From Firmicutes bacterium HGW-Firmicutes-14 (lineage in GTDB: Bacteria > Bacillota > Thermincolia > Thermincolales > UBA2595): a stretch of DNA of 64,000 nucleotides. Position numbers and translations under genes: made by a program. The number at the start of each line of letters is the position of its first letter. Position 1 is the first letter of the stretch. Below the pieces are notes generated by a model. That model did no database searches and was not told the DNA's origin. It saw only the letters and a program-made list of their open reading frames with translations. Shown piece after piece: positions 34,015 to 42,637 of this stretch. The stretch is from assembly GCA_002840275.1 (NCBI GenBank), contig PHAB01000007.1:62001-126000 (forward strand). Reading direction: 5' to 3'.

Positions 34015-34644
34015 TTGTCTAAGAGTTACATGAATCTGGATGTGACTTACAATTATGCTGCGGATAGGCTGGCAGCCAAAAACCCTGTGGAAATTGCCGG
34101 GAATGCCGGGGCTGAATATGACCCGGAAAAAGGGATATTTAGGTTGAAATACCTGGGGGATGACTATATCGTTTCTTATCCGGGAGGGGAAGTGAATTTC
34201 GCGGCCCAAAGGGATGAAGAACCATCCTTGACAGTAAAAATACTCATACTCCATTATCTTATTACTGCAAACGGGGTCCCAATGCAGAACAAACACATTT
34301 CCTTCAAGGAACTTCCGGACGGTGCCATCTATATTGAACCTTTTACCAGAAGAGCTGTCAAACCGATGCTTAAAATCTTCGGAGGAAACCCGGAAGAACT
34401 TGTCCGGGTGGCCAAAGAAATGGGTGGCCTGCCACAGGACCTGGGTGACATAAGTGTCACAATATTCCCTTTCCCCAGGGTGCCTATTACTTATGTTATC
34501 TGGGCCGGGGATGATGAGTTCCCTGCATCTGGCAATATCCTTTTTGATGCGTCCGCGCCTTATTATCTTCCCACAGAGGATTATGCCCTGCTGTCAGGGC
34601 TGCTTGTCTACCAGATGGGTGATATAAGCCAGAAGAAACAGTGA
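34015..34644 (+). CDS. DUF3786 protein, paralogue 1
   Basis: A 209-residue soluble protein of the DUF3786 type, found mainly in anaerobes, often near corrinoid or one-carbon genes. Conserved features include GAEYDPEKGIFRLKYLGDDY, a FKELPDGAIY segment and FPRVPITYVIWAGDDEFPASG with a FDASAPYYLPTEDY end. A clear paralogue lies at 47419-48030. TTG 34015 follows AAGGGGGAC. The function is unknown. A terminator follows at 34660-34706. Confidence 0.8.
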   Translation: MSKSYMNLDVTYNYAADRLAAKNPVEIAGNAGAEYDPEKGIFRLKYLGDDYIVSYPGGEVNFAAQRDEEPSLTVKILILHYLITANGVPMQNKHISFKELPDGAIYIEPFTRRAVKPMLKIFGGNPEELVRVAKEMGGLPQDLGDISVTIFPFPRVPITYVIWAGDDEFPASGNILFDASAPYYLPTEDYALLSGLLVYQMGDISQKKQ

Positions 34645-34659
34645 AACTGACATTATATA

Positions 34660-34706
34660 ACAGGCCGTCTCCTTATCCGTCAATTGGAGACTGCCTGTAT
34701 TTTTTT
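34660..34706 (+). terminator. Terminator after DUF3786 gene
   Basis: ACAGGC-GTCTCC (34660-34672) pairs with GGAGAC-GCCTGT (34686-34698), followed by seven T residues. Confidence 0.85.
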
Positions 34707-34802
34707 GAAGGTTTTTGTTGACCGACAGACTGGGTTTTTCAACATGTTTCTGCCGTACCCCGGTGTAAAATATTAGCATAAGCTGGAACTGGGGGTACAG
34801 AA

Positions 34803-35315
34803 ATGGCTGAACTGACCAAAAGGCAGAAGACAGGGATTTTCTTATTCGCAGTGCTAATGATATTTTTTGTGGCTGCAGATTCGGGGTCAACCAGGATAAG
34901 GGCGTTCCGGGATAATCTAACCCGGCATTTTGCAGTCCGCCAGATTGAGCTTTCCGGCCTTGCCGGAGAGGATGCCCTGAATCTGGGATGGACCTGTTTC
35001 AACTTGGGTGAATATGAAAAATGCCAGGAGCTGATGAGAAGGGTACAGGGAAAGGAAAATCATGTATCAGCAGAATATTGCCTGGGTTTAGTCGAACTGC
35101 AGCGGGGCCGGTACAGGGCCGGGGCAAACAGGCTGGAAACAGTGAGGGACAATTCGCCCCTCTATGTACCGGTGCTGATTAACCTGGGGAAGGCCTATAT
35201 CAGGCTTGAAGATTATGGGAAGGCTAAAGACCGGCTGGCAGAGGCATTAGTAATCGAACCGGGCAATCAAGAGGCTGTTGAACAGCTGGAAAAAATAAAG
35301 CGGAAGGAATTCTAA
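34803..35315 (+). CDS. Membrane-anchored TPR protein
   Basis: A short cytosolic basic start is followed by one membrane segment (FLFAVLMIFFVAADSG, residues ~10-26) and about three tetratricopeptide-like repeats (ALNLGWTCFNLGEYEKC; PVLINLGKAYIRLEDYGKAKDRL). The 170-residue protein likely faces outward as a scaffold. It directly precedes the RodA/FtsW gene, so a cell-wall role is possible but unproven. Confidence 0.75.
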   Translation: MAELTKRQKTGIFLFAVLMIFFVAADSGSTRIRAFRDNLTRHFAVRQIELSGLAGEDALNLGWTCFNLGEYEKCQELMRRVQGKENHVSAEYCLGLVELQRGRYRAGANRLETVRDNSPLYVPVLINLGKAYIRLEDYGKAKDRLAEALVIEPGNQEAVEQLEKIKRKEF

Positions 35316-35369
35316 GAGTTTTTGTGGAAATATATGCATAGGAATAGTGACGTTAAAGGGGAAATAGCT

Positions 35370-36497
35370 GTGAGGAAAAGGTCAATTGACTGGTATACCC
35401 TGATTCCGGTGCTTCTCATGCTATGTGTGGGCATTATAATGGTTTTGAGCGCCAGTTCCCCTACCTCGGTGACAGGCAAAAGCAAGGATGCTTTCCTGTT
35501 TTTCCGGAAACAGTTGATGTGGATTGGTATTGGACTGGTAATTATGATTATCACGGCTAATTATAATTACCGGAAGTTAAAGGGTTTTGTTGTACCGGCA
35601 GCGGCTTTGGCCCTTGTACTTTTGGTTGCGGTTTTTAGTTTTGAAGAAATAAATGGTGCTCGCAGCTGGATTATTATCGGAGGTAACCAGTTTCAACCCT
35701 CTGAATTTGTAAAACTGTGCCTTATTCTAATGCTTTCCCGTTTAATTAGCGTTAAAAAGTCAAAAATGGAAAATTTCGGCAAAGGCCTGCTTCCGGCCCT
35801 TTCAATGATCGGTGTTGTATGCGGGCTGATTGCCCTGGAACCTGACCTGGGCACTGCCATGGTCATTGCGTTAACTTCTTTGATCATGCTTTATGCGGGA
35901 GGGGCCAGCTGGAAGCACCTGACCGGACTTGTACTGCTGGGGACAGCGCTGTTGGCTGCTGCTATAGCTATAGAACCTTACAGGATAAACAGGGTAACCG
36001 GTTTCCTAGACCCTTTTGCAGATCCCAGATACACGGGTTACCAGATAATCCAGTCTCTCTATGCCATTGGTTCAGGAGGCCTTTTGGGTGTGGGACTGGG
36101 ACATTCGCTGCAGAAATTCGGACACATTCCGGAACAGCATACAGACTTTATTTTCAGCATTGTTTCTGAAGAACTTGGGTTTATTGGGGCGGTTTTTATA
36201 ATTTTCCTGTTCGTGTTTTTTGGGGCCCGGGGTTACCGCATAGCAAAAAATTCAAGGGATACATTCGGGAGTCTGATGGCCTGTGGAATCACGACCATGA
36301 TACTGGTCGAGGCTGTAATAAATATCGCCGTTGTGACCTCATCAATGCCGGTAACCGGCATTACCCTTCCCTTTATAAGTTATGGCGGTTCTTCACTGAT
36401 CTTCAAGATGGCCGCGGTGGGGATACTGCTCAATATTTCTGCATATGCCCAAACCGGTAACTCAACATCTCCTGGGGCAAACAATCATGAATTTTAA
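35370..36497 (+). CDS. RodA/FtsW-family peptidoglycan polymerase
   Basis: SEDS proteins polymerise lipid II with a partner penicillin-binding protein. About ten membrane segments are visible, with family motifs GARSWIIIGGNQFQPSEFVKL, LALEPDLGTAMVI, the PYRINRVTGFLDPFADP loop, QSLYAIGSGGLLGVGLG and the end VTGITLPFISYGGSSLI. It could be RodA, FtsW or the sporulation form SpoVE. The GTG 35370 is favoured because AAAGGGGA lies 7 bases upstream. The next gene starts inside its last 11 bases. Confidence 0.9.
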   Translation: MRKRSIDWYTLIPVLLMLCVGIIMVLSASSPTSVTGKSKDAFLFFRKQLMWIGIGLVIMIITANYNYRKLKGFVVPAAALALVLLVAVFSFEEINGARSWIIIGGNQFQPSEFVKLCLILMLSRLISVKKSKMENFGKGLLPALSMIGVVCGLIALEPDLGTAMVIALTSLIMLYAGGASWKHLTGLVLLGTALLAAAIAIEPYRINRVTGFLDPFADPRYTGYQIIQSLYAIGSGGLLGVGLGHSLQKFGHIPEQHTDFIFSIVSEELGFIGAVFIIFLFVFFGARGYRIAKNSRDTFGSLMACGITTMILVEAVINIAVVTSSMPVTGITLPFISYGGSSLIFKMAAVGILLNISAYAQTGNSTSPGANNHEF

Positions 36498-38490
36498 TCA
36501 GTTTATAAGGGAATTTGATTTATCAAAAGACAAAGCGGTGGAAGAGATGGTTTCCCTGGCTGTTGCTGACCGGGTAATTTATCCTGAAATGTATGCAGAC
36601 AGGCACAGGGAATGGAGCATTTCTGAGATGATTAAGAGGAATTCCCGGTTGTTGTGCTGTTTCTCAGACCGTTTGAGCAATATTGACGGAAACTGCCTGG
36701 GAAAACATGAGGAAACATTCAGAATGGTCAACAGATACCTTGATTGTTACTCCCTTAAGGATCTGCTTCATATCCCGGGACAGGTGCATGAGCTTGGCAT
36801 AGATGAAAAAAAACCCGGTGGATTGCAGGAATCTGACAGGAACAGCAAAGAATCCGCCAGGAAAAAACAGGGGTCTTATTATACTCCGCCATATATTGTC
36901 CGTTACATGGTCCGGAACTCCCTCGATTATTTGTTCCATGGGAAAATGCCAACGGATCAGCAGCCTGATATCAGGGTGGTTGACCCGGCTTGTGGAGGGG
37001 CCTCTTTTTTGATTGAGGTTTTTAACGGGCTGGTTGATAAAGGGTTTCCCGTATTCCAGGCTGTGGATTCAGTTTTTGGCATGGATATTGACAGGGAAGC
37101 AGTTAATCTGTGCATTTATATCCTTACTGTGGCTGTCATTGCCCGGAACAGGAGTATTAATGACCCGGAAGAAACCAGGCGGCAACTGGGGAAACAAATA
37201 AGAACCGGCAATGCACTTGACAATAAAGCTTTTCTGGAATCGAATGAATTTGACCTGGTTATCGGGAATCCCCCTTATATCTCAAATAAACTTATATCTC
37301 AGGGTGATAAAGATAATTACCGGGAAAACTATCTCAGCGCCGGCGGACAGTATGACCTCTCCGTATTGTTTATGGAAAGGGGACTCGGTCTGCTTCGCCG
37401 GGAAGGATTATTAAATTTTATCACTTCCAATAAATTTCTGGGCGCTGATTATGGCCGGATAATTAGAAAGGAACTGCTTGAGAATCACCGGCTGTTAAGC
37501 ATCGTGGATGTTTCAACTCTGCAGTGTTTTGCCGGAACTGCTGCATATCCGGTAATAATCACGGTTAAAAAGTGTGGGGGATGCGATTCTGTCGCATTTT
37601 CCGGGGCCAAAATGAATGGGCCGGTAAAAATCACCGGTGTGACCCGGTGGGCGGAAACAGAAACTAAAAGACCTGCTGAGGTTGAGCAGTCTTTTTTCCG
37701 GGAAAACAGTGATTTCCTGATAACAACCAGGCTGGATGACAGGGTTTTACCCCTGTTAAAGAAAATTAGCCGGGCAGGGGGGCGGATTCCCCGCAGTTCA
37801 ATACTGTGCGGCCTGGCACAGCCGGGGTTCAGCCGCTGGGTGAGGGGAAAAGGGACAGGGGATGAGATGGTAATAACAGATCCCCATGAAAGACCTTTTA
37901 TCAGGGCAGGACACATCAGACCATATAGTATTGCTGAACCGGAAGTGATTGATACCAGGTATCTGCAAAAGAAAAACACTGGGGTTTTCCAGGGGCCAAA
38001 GCTGGTCATCCCCGGTATATCAAAAAGCCTGACTGCTGCCTTGGACAATTCCGGAAGTATACTGGGAAGGGTGTATTTTATCAGGGAAAATGATACATCA
38101 TATGATTTACGGTATCTGGCCGTACTGCTAAACTCACATGTGATGAACTTCTATTATAAGGTTATGTATTGGCCGGTACACCTTGCCGGCGGATATCTGA
38201 GGTTTAACAGCGGATATATTGCGAACCTGCCTGTTTACCCTGTACAGGGAGAACTATGGTTAAATGATGGGGAAACGGTTCACGAAATAATAGCCCTGGG
38301 GGATAAACTCAGTAATGGGGAACAGGGGGGCAGGGAACGGGAAAGCATATTAGCCAGAGCTGAAGCGGCGGTTTATTCCCTGTATGGATTTGACCGGGAA
38401 GAAGCTTCAATGATCATGAATTTTTTGGAAATAGACGGTACGGTACAGGAAAAAATAAGAGATGCTCAGAATGAATACCGGAAGAAGTGA
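36487..38490 (+). CDS. N6-adenine DNA methyltransferase, Eco57I/TaqI-like, solitary
   Basis: The 667-residue protein has SAM-binding motif I VVDPACGGASFLIEVF (about residue 163) and catalytic motif IV NPPY (about residue 260) of N6-adenine methyltransferases, a YYTPPYIVRYMV segment, and a C-terminal region (residues ~440-600) like TaqI/type IIG target-recognition domains. No nuclease motif is evident in the short N-terminus, and no restriction gene is adjacent, so it may be an orphan methylase. It overlaps the RodA gene by 11 bases. It is different from the mobile-element enzyme at 55935. Confidence 0.82.
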   Translation: MNFNQFIREFDLSKDKAVEEMVSLAVADRVIYPEMYADRHREWSISEMIKRNSRLLCCFSDRLSNIDGNCLGKHEETFRMVNRYLDCYSLKDLLHIPGQVHELGIDEKKPGGLQESDRNSKESARKKQGSYYTPPYIVRYMVRNSLDYLFHGKMPTDQQPDIRVVDPACGGASFLIEVFNGLVDKGFPVFQAVDSVFGMDIDREAVNLCIYILTVAVIARNRSINDPEETRRQLGKQIRTGNALDNKAFLESNEFDLVIGNPPYISNKLISQGDKDNYRENYLSAGGQYDLSVLFMERGLGLLRREGLLNFITSNKFLGADYGRIIRKELLENHRLLSIVDVSTLQCFAGTAAYPVIITVKKCGGCDSVAFSGAKMNGPVKITGVTRWAETETKRPAEVEQSFFRENSDFLITTRLDDRVLPLLKKISRAGGRIPRSSILCGLAQPGFSRWVRGKGTGDEMVITDPHERPFIRAGHIRPYSIAEPEVIDTRYLQKKNTGVFQGPKLVIPGISKSLTAALDNSGSILGRVYFIRENDTSYDLRYLAVLLNSHVMNFYYKVMYWPVHLAGGYLRFNSGYIANLPVYPVQGELWLNDGETVHEIIALGDKLSNGEQGGRERESILARAEAAVYSLYGFDREEASMIMNFLEIDGTVQEKIRDAQNEYRKK

Positions 38491-38556
38491 AGAAATGAAG
38501 GGATGATGATGAGTTTATTGAGGTACATCCCGTGACGGTACATTCCTGAGTAATTA

Positions 38557-38594
38557 AAAGAGAGGAAAGGCTCCGGTATGCCTTTCCTCTCTTT
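38557..38594. terminator. Bidirectional terminator between convergent genes
   Basis: A perfect 15-base-pair stem (38557-38571 with 38580-38594), A-rich on one side and T-rich on the other, lies between the methyltransferase and the convergent selenoprotein gene. Confidence 0.85.
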
Positions 38595-38638
38595 CGTGGT
38601 TGAAGTGTTTTGTCAGACCGTCCCTTTGTTTACGGCAG

Positions 38639-38845
38639 CTATTGTGCCGGAGAAGGGTTGTCCAGTTCCTGGAGGTCTCCCAGCAGTGAATCGAGATTGA
38701 TTCCATGAACCCGGGCAGCCTGCCCGAGGCTTTCATAAGCTACGCCGCCTCAGCCCAGGCATTTCAGGCCGTATTTGGCAAAGACCTTAAGTGATTCGGG
38801 GTACTTCCGGAGAACTTCCAGGATAATGGTATTTTCCGTAATCAT
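38639..38845 (-). CDS. DUF1858-type redox protein with CxxU (selenoprotein)
   Basis: The start ATG (38845) is behind GGGGGT. The frame encodes 68 residues with one in-frame TGA at codon 32 (38750-38752). The sequence around it, YGLKCLG-U-GG, matches the hybrid-cluster-protein-associated disulfide domain (DUF1858), whose members have CxxC in this place after the helix VLRKYPESLKVFAKYGL. Here Cys29 and Sec32 form CxxU. Homology continues after the TGA (LGQAARVHGINLDSLL). A strong hairpin at 38710-38728 suits a SECIS. It is likely a small thiol/selenol redox protein; partners are unknown. Confidence 0.85.
38710..38728 (-). other. Candidate bacterial SECIS hairpin
   Basis: On the minus strand CTCGGGCA pairs with TGCCCGGG over eight pairs (one G-U), with loop GGC beginning in G. 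The loop lies about 29 bases after the TGA, within the expected window. Confidence 0.65.
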
Positions 38846-38956
38846 TCTGTTAAACCCCCATTACTAAGATGTTTGAATCATATGATTGATTATACTATAT
38901 TTTAAGTATTTTTGCCAGAAGGGTTAAAATCCTCCTGGCCGGTGCAAAAAACATGT

Positions 38957-39145
38957 TCAATTTTTAAAATCGGGAGACTGGGCCATGGCTGATTCCGCCT
39001 TTTCGATAGCAAGGCGAACCAGGTTTCCGCAGTTTCTGGAAGATACTTCTCCCCAGCCGGATTGCTTTACGGTATCCAGGACGCCAAGTTCTTTGGCCAG
39101 CTCATATTTAAGAGTGTCAGACATAACCCCTTTTCTTCCCGCCAC
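38957..39145 (-). CDS. Small acid-soluble spore protein, alpha/beta type
   Basis: Alpha/beta SASPs coat and protect spore DNA. The 62-residue sequence carries the family core: MSDTLKYELAKELGVLDTV, then GWGEVSSRNCGNLVRLAIEKAE. The GTG start at 39145 is used because AAGGAGG lies 6-7 bases upstream. The gene stands alone, as usual. It shows that the organism sporulates. Confidence 0.92.
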   Translation of the reverse strand: MAGRKGVMSDTLKYELAKELGVLDTVKQSGWGEVSSRNCGNLVRLAIEKAESAMAQSPDFKN

Positions 39146-39312
39146 CTGAACCCTCCTTTTAATTTTTGCACCTGTTTTATTTTTTGTGAAAATAATTAAT
39201 TTATGTTACAAAAAATTACCCAGTGAAGATAAAGTTTATTGCATACAAAGGCCAGCCGCAGGAGATAATAAAATGAAAATATTTTATATAACAATATAGG
39301 AGGGTTTATTTT

Positions 39313-39444
39313 ATGAACAAGCTGAATGAAATGGATATTGCCAACCTGTCTGAGAAGGAAATTGACACCCTTGAAAAGTATGAAAAAGAATTGAATTCCC
39401 TTCACAACGGGGAGGATATTTATCTGCTCGCATTAAAAAAATAA
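39313..39444 (+). CDS. Small hypothetical helical protein, 43 residues
   Basis: ATG 39313 follows TAGGAGGG at good spacing and the frame ends just before a terminator. The product is charged and helical (LSEKEIDTLEKYEKELN) and has no Cys. I do not recognise it. Signals on both sides support a real gene. Confidence 0.65.
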   Translation: MNKLNEMDIANLSEKEIDTLEKYEKELNSLHNGEDIYLLALKK

Positions 39445-39451
39445 ATCATTG

Positions 39452-39485
39452 AACCGGTCAGAACAAAACGTTTGACCGGTTTTTT
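39452..39485 (+). terminator. Terminator after small gene
   Basis: AACCGGTCA (39452-39460) pairs with TGACCGGTT (39473-39481) and a T-run follows. Confidence 0.85.
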
Positions 39486-39581
39486 CCTGAAAAAGACTTT
39501 TAACAAAGTAATTAATTTCTCAAACTATGAATAATATGTACTCAGGATAACTGTCAATTACCAAAATCTGGGGGTGCTGAG

Positions 39582-39761
39582 ATGGGACCAAAGGTGGATT
39601 CTCAAAAGTGCGAAGGATGTGAAACTTGTATCGATGTCTGTCCAGCCGATGTTTTTGAAATGGATGGTGATAAGGCAAAACCGGCCAGACCCGAGGATTG
39701 CCTTGATTGTGGAGCGTGTGTAGAGGAATGCCCGGCTGAAGCCATAACACACGAAGATTAA
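39582..39761 (+). CDS. 2[4Fe-4S] ferredoxin
   Basis: The 59-residue protein has two classic cluster motifs: CEGCETCIDVCP and CLDCGACVEECP. It is a soluble low-potential electron carrier. ATG 39582 follows GGGGGTG. It is a single-gene unit. Possible partners in the window include the PduS flavoprotein and the hydrogenase, but nothing links them directly. Confidence 0.93.
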   Translation: MGPKVDSQKCEGCETCIDVCPADVFEMDGDKAKPARPEDCLDCGACVEECPAEAITHED

Positions 39762-39780
39762 ACAAAAACCCCGGACACTG

Positions 39781-39812
39781 AACAGCATCCTGTATTTAAA
39801 CAGGATGCTGTT
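39781..39812. terminator. Hairpin between ferredoxin and minC
   Basis: A perfect 13-base-pair stem (39781-39793 with 39800-39812) lies between convergent genes. There is no T-run on the plus side, so termination strength is uncertain. Confidence 0.6.
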
Positions 39813-39816
39813 CGCA

Positions 39817-40554
39817 TTACCTTTTCAATCCGTGGGTCATATAAGGTTCAATATACATCTGTCCGTTCTGCAGGCGGGCAATTTCCGGGAAAGGGCTGAC
39901 CGGATTATTTTCGGGTGGACGGCTGATAGCAGGCCCAATCCTCAGCTGTACCGGGTTCAGGCGGTAAGCCATTATTGTCGATTCCTGGCTGCCGTCTGCA
40001 CCGGCATGTACGACACCCCTGAGGCTGCCCAGGACGACAATATCACCATTGGCCGTAATTTCGGAACCTGGGTTAACATCACCAAGTACTACAACGTTTC
40101 CGTTGAAATTGACCTTCTGACCTGAACGCAGGCTGCGGTTTACCAGGAGGCAGGGTCTTTTATCAGCCTCGGCGACACCGGCAGAAGGCAGGGATGGAGA
40201 AGCTTCCCGCATTAAGGGGCGTACATTGGCAGACATTGCCTTTTCCCGTTCTGATTCCGGGACCTTGATGGGACGGCCTGAAGGGAATGGAGTTTTATTG
40301 GCTGAGGGCCATTTAATCTCAGTATCAGGTACCAAGCCGTGTTCACAGCAAATTTCTTCCAGTTCTTTGGTCCTTTCAGCGGGCAGGCTGTCATGATCGA
40401 GGTGAAAAGTAAATTTTGCACCCCTGAAAAAACCCCGGGAAGATTCAATTTTTGTTTTGAGAGTCTTTTTCAATTCATCAAATTCATGAGTCGCACTAAG
40501 ACAGATGACCAATCCCTGTTTGGTCCCTTTAATATTGACAATATCTCTGTTCAT
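39817..40554 (-). CDS. minC: Septum site-determining protein MinC
   Basis: MinC inhibits FtsZ ring formation away from mid-cell. The N-terminal domain (VNIKGTKQGLVICLSATHEFDELKKTL; FHLDHDSLPAERTKELEEIC) and the C-terminal right-handed beta helix (VNRSLRSGQKVNFNGNVVVLGDVNPG; GDIVVLGSLRGVVHAGADG) are both present. The ATG at 40554 has GGAGG 7 bases upstream. The usual neighbour minD is absent from the window, so this is a stand-alone minC. Confidence 0.93.
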   Translation of the reverse strand: MNRDIVNIKGTKQGLVICLSATHEFDELKKTLKTKIESSRGFFRGAKFTFHLDHDSLPAERTKELEEICCEHGLVPDTEIKWPSANKTPFPSGRPIKVPESEREKAMSANVRPLMREASPSLPSAGVAEADKRPCLLVNRSLRSGQKVNFNGNVVVLGDVNPGSEITANGDIVVLGSLRGVVHAGADGSQESTIMAYRLNPVQLRIGPAISRPPENNPVSPFPEIARLQNGQMYIEPYMTHGLKR

Positions 40555-40757
40555 TCTGCTACCTCCGGTATGAGTACAATTTACCTTTAAAAATTCGACC
40601 AAGCATGGGCATTTCCTCCAAATGTCGAACGAAATACGGCAAAAATAATGAAAATACCCTAAAGTTTTTACTGTGTGCAGACGATAATACTAACAACCAT
40701 ATATCAAAGCGGGTCACGGAGGATCCGTAAACATTCCACGGAAGGAGGCCAGGGGAT

Positions 40758-40886
40758 ATGCTGAGTTCTAATTTGGCAACTCTTGGGAGTGAACCTGACC
40801 GCAGTTTTAGACAGGCCGCGAGATACAAGTTTATCGCTCCGATAATTGTGGTTGCCGGCATGCTTTTGGTAGTACTGCCAAAATAA
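40758..40886 (+). CDS. Small single-pass membrane protein, 42 residues
   Basis: ATG 40758 follows GGAAGGAGGCC. A polar start of ~24 residues is followed by one hydrophobic segment (FIAPIIVVAGMLLVVLP) at the C-terminus. A terminator begins at the stop codon. I do not recognise the family; expression signals make it credible. Confidence 0.6.
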   Translation: MLSSNLATLGSEPDRSFRQAARYKFIAPIIVVAGMLLVVLPK

Positions 40887-40915
40887 AACAGGCCTGAGGC
40901 CTGTTTTATTTTTTT
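40885..40915. terminator. Bidirectional terminator
   Basis: AAACAGGCCT (40886-40895) pairs with AGGCCTGTTT (40897-40906), followed by T residues. It serves the small plus-strand gene and the end of the minus-strand GGDEF gene. Confidence 0.8.
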
Positions 40916-42060
40916 GTAAATTTTTCATATTGGTCCTGCAGTTCGGGAGAATAAACGTGGGATCGGTTGCGGCCGTTATTTTTGGCCCAATACAGTGCAC
41001 AGTCCGACTGCCGGATAAATGCGGTTTTGTTTGTTGCCGGATTATATTCGGAAACCCCGATACTTACAGTTATCGGTTCCTTAAAAACATTTCGCCTGTC
41101 ATTAGAGGTGGTTTCCTCAATTTTTGTCCTTATACGTTCAGCAATTTTATATGTGACTTCTGCGTTACAGTGAGGCAAAATGATGGCGAATTCCTCTCCG
41201 CCATAGCGGCAGACGGAATCTTCGGACCTCACGTTGCGCTTGAGCAGGTTAGCCAGTTCTTTCAATACCGTATCCCCATATAAGTGGCCCCAGGTATCAT
41301 TGACATGTTTGAAGTGGTCGATATCCAGTATCATCAGGGACAGGGACTCACCGGTTTTGATGGTATTTTCGATTTCCTCATCTATTTTCTGCTGGAAATA
41401 ACGAAAGTTATATAATCCCGTACATTGATCAAGGATGGCCTGCTCCCGCATTGCCGCAAACATTTGGGCGTTACTGATGGCAATTGATGCCTGGCTTGCC
41501 AGGGCATTGACGAGGGAAATCTTTTCTCCGGTCAGGGGACGGTTTTTATACATGGAATGGATGTTCAGAAAACCTATTACCTTGTTCCTGGAAATGAGGG
41601 GAACTGAAAAAAGCAGGGGGATAAGGAGAGAATCGTCATTAAAAAACATTGGTTTCTTTTCTTCCATGATTTCCCTGAAGACACCTTCATCAATCCTGGC
41701 ACAATAAATATAAAAATTCTCGACTACTTCGGTAGACAGGCCGTAGCTTTCCGCTATCCTGAGAGTGTTGTCGGATTCCTGAACTAATAATATAGATACA
41801 CCCTGGGTATTCACAAGTGTGGTTAAAACCTGTAAAATAAGTGAAAGGATCTCAGGCAGTTCAAAGGTTGAAGTTATTGCTGTATTTATTTCCCTGAGCA
41901 GTTTGCTCTCGAATTCGGTCCTCTCCAGATGAGACGTGAGGTCATGGATTTTCCGCTCTGCCGCTGCCAGCCTGTTTATCAAGGTAGCGGCCTTGTCTGT
42001 AATAATTACTGAACTCCTGTTCCCGTTATCAGGGAAGTCATCGATGTTTTTTGAAGGCAA
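40906..42060 (-). CDS. GAF-GGDEF diguanylate cyclase
   Basis: The protein has a coiled-coil start (AAERKIHDLTSHLERTEFE), a GAF sensor domain (about residues 60-210) and a C-terminal GGDEF domain with intact YGGEEFAIILP and the DIDHFKHVNDTWGHLYGD metal region. It should make c-di-GMP in response to an unknown cytosolic ligand. The TTG start follows AAGGGGTG by 7 bases. No membrane segment is visible. Confidence 0.9.
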   Translation of the reverse strand: MPSKNIDDFPDNGNRSSVIITDKAATLINRLAAAERKIHDLTSHLERTEFESKLLREINTAITSTFELPEILSLILQVLTTLVNTQGVSILLVQESDNTLRIAESYGLSTEVVENFYIYCARIDEGVFREIMEEKKPMFFNDDSLLIPLLFSVPLISRNKVIGFLNIHSMYKNRPLTGEKISLVNALASQASIAISNAQMFAAMREQAILDQCTGLYNFRYFQQKIDEEIENTIKTGESLSLMILDIDHFKHVNDTWGHLYGDTVLKELANLLKRNVRSEDSVCRYGGEEFAIILPHCNAEVTYKIAERIRTKIEETTSNDRRNVFKEPITVSIGVSEYNPATNKTAFIRQSDCALYWAKNNGRNRSHVYSPELQDQYEKFTKK

Positions 42061-42192
42061 TGGAAAACACCCCTTTATTCGTACCGCCGGTAGTAAGTTG
42101 GTATTTCTACGCGAAAAGGGAAAATCCTCTCAACTACAGATAAAATACCTAAAAGTTGGTTAAATTTCGCAAAGGCAGGGAGATTTTCGACT

Positions 42193-42621
42193 ATGATTGA
42201 CAGCGATAGGGAATTTATAGTTAGGGCTGACTTTTTCGGAGATATTAAGTCCAATCAGAAGCAGTCTTTCTGGCTGCCGGTAAGCAGGGGTTCCCTGTTC
42301 TTTTCTGACAGCGGGGTCAATTACCGGGAAAGGGGATTTTCTGAAAATTCCCTGGAAATAAGATATAATAAGATCATTAAGGTCAAAATATTAAGCCTTA
42401 ATCCAAAGAAAAACTATTGGATAAGAAACAGCCTGGCTTCACCGTATTATCTTTTATTCTGGAACCCTTTCTGGAACAGGTTTTTAGTGAATATAACCCA
42501 CCTGGACAAAAGGGCACAGCCAAGGGAGGCTTTTTTCAAGTTGAAGACGAGAAAAATTACGGAAGATACCCTTACCATTTTGAAGGCTTTTCTTTCATCT
42601 CCCCAAAATGCCGGCAGTTAA
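42193..42621 (+). CDS. Hypothetical protein, 142 residues
   Basis: I do not recognise this protein. It is basic and rich in aromatics, with a beta-strand-like pattern (ADFFGDIKSNQKQSFWLPVSRGSLFFSDSGVN and EIRYNKIIKVKILS) that could suit a PH/GRAM-like fold, but no motif proves it. GGGAG lies about 11 bases before the ATG. The DUF3343 gene starts 16 bases after its stop. Confidence 0.6.
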   Translation: MIDSDREFIVRADFFGDIKSNQKQSFWLPVSRGSLFFSDSGVNYRERGFSENSLEIRYNKIIKVKILSLNPKKNYWIRNSLASPYYLLFWNPFWNRFLVNITHLDKRAQPREAFFKLKTRKITEDTLTILKAFLSSPQNAGS

Positions 42622-42637
42622 AAGGGGTATAAAGAAA

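Noticed and set aside
38900-38956. Terminator after the spore-protein gene
   Set aside because: GCCAG-type arms can pair, but no T-run follows in the direction of transcription, so it was not listed as a terminator.
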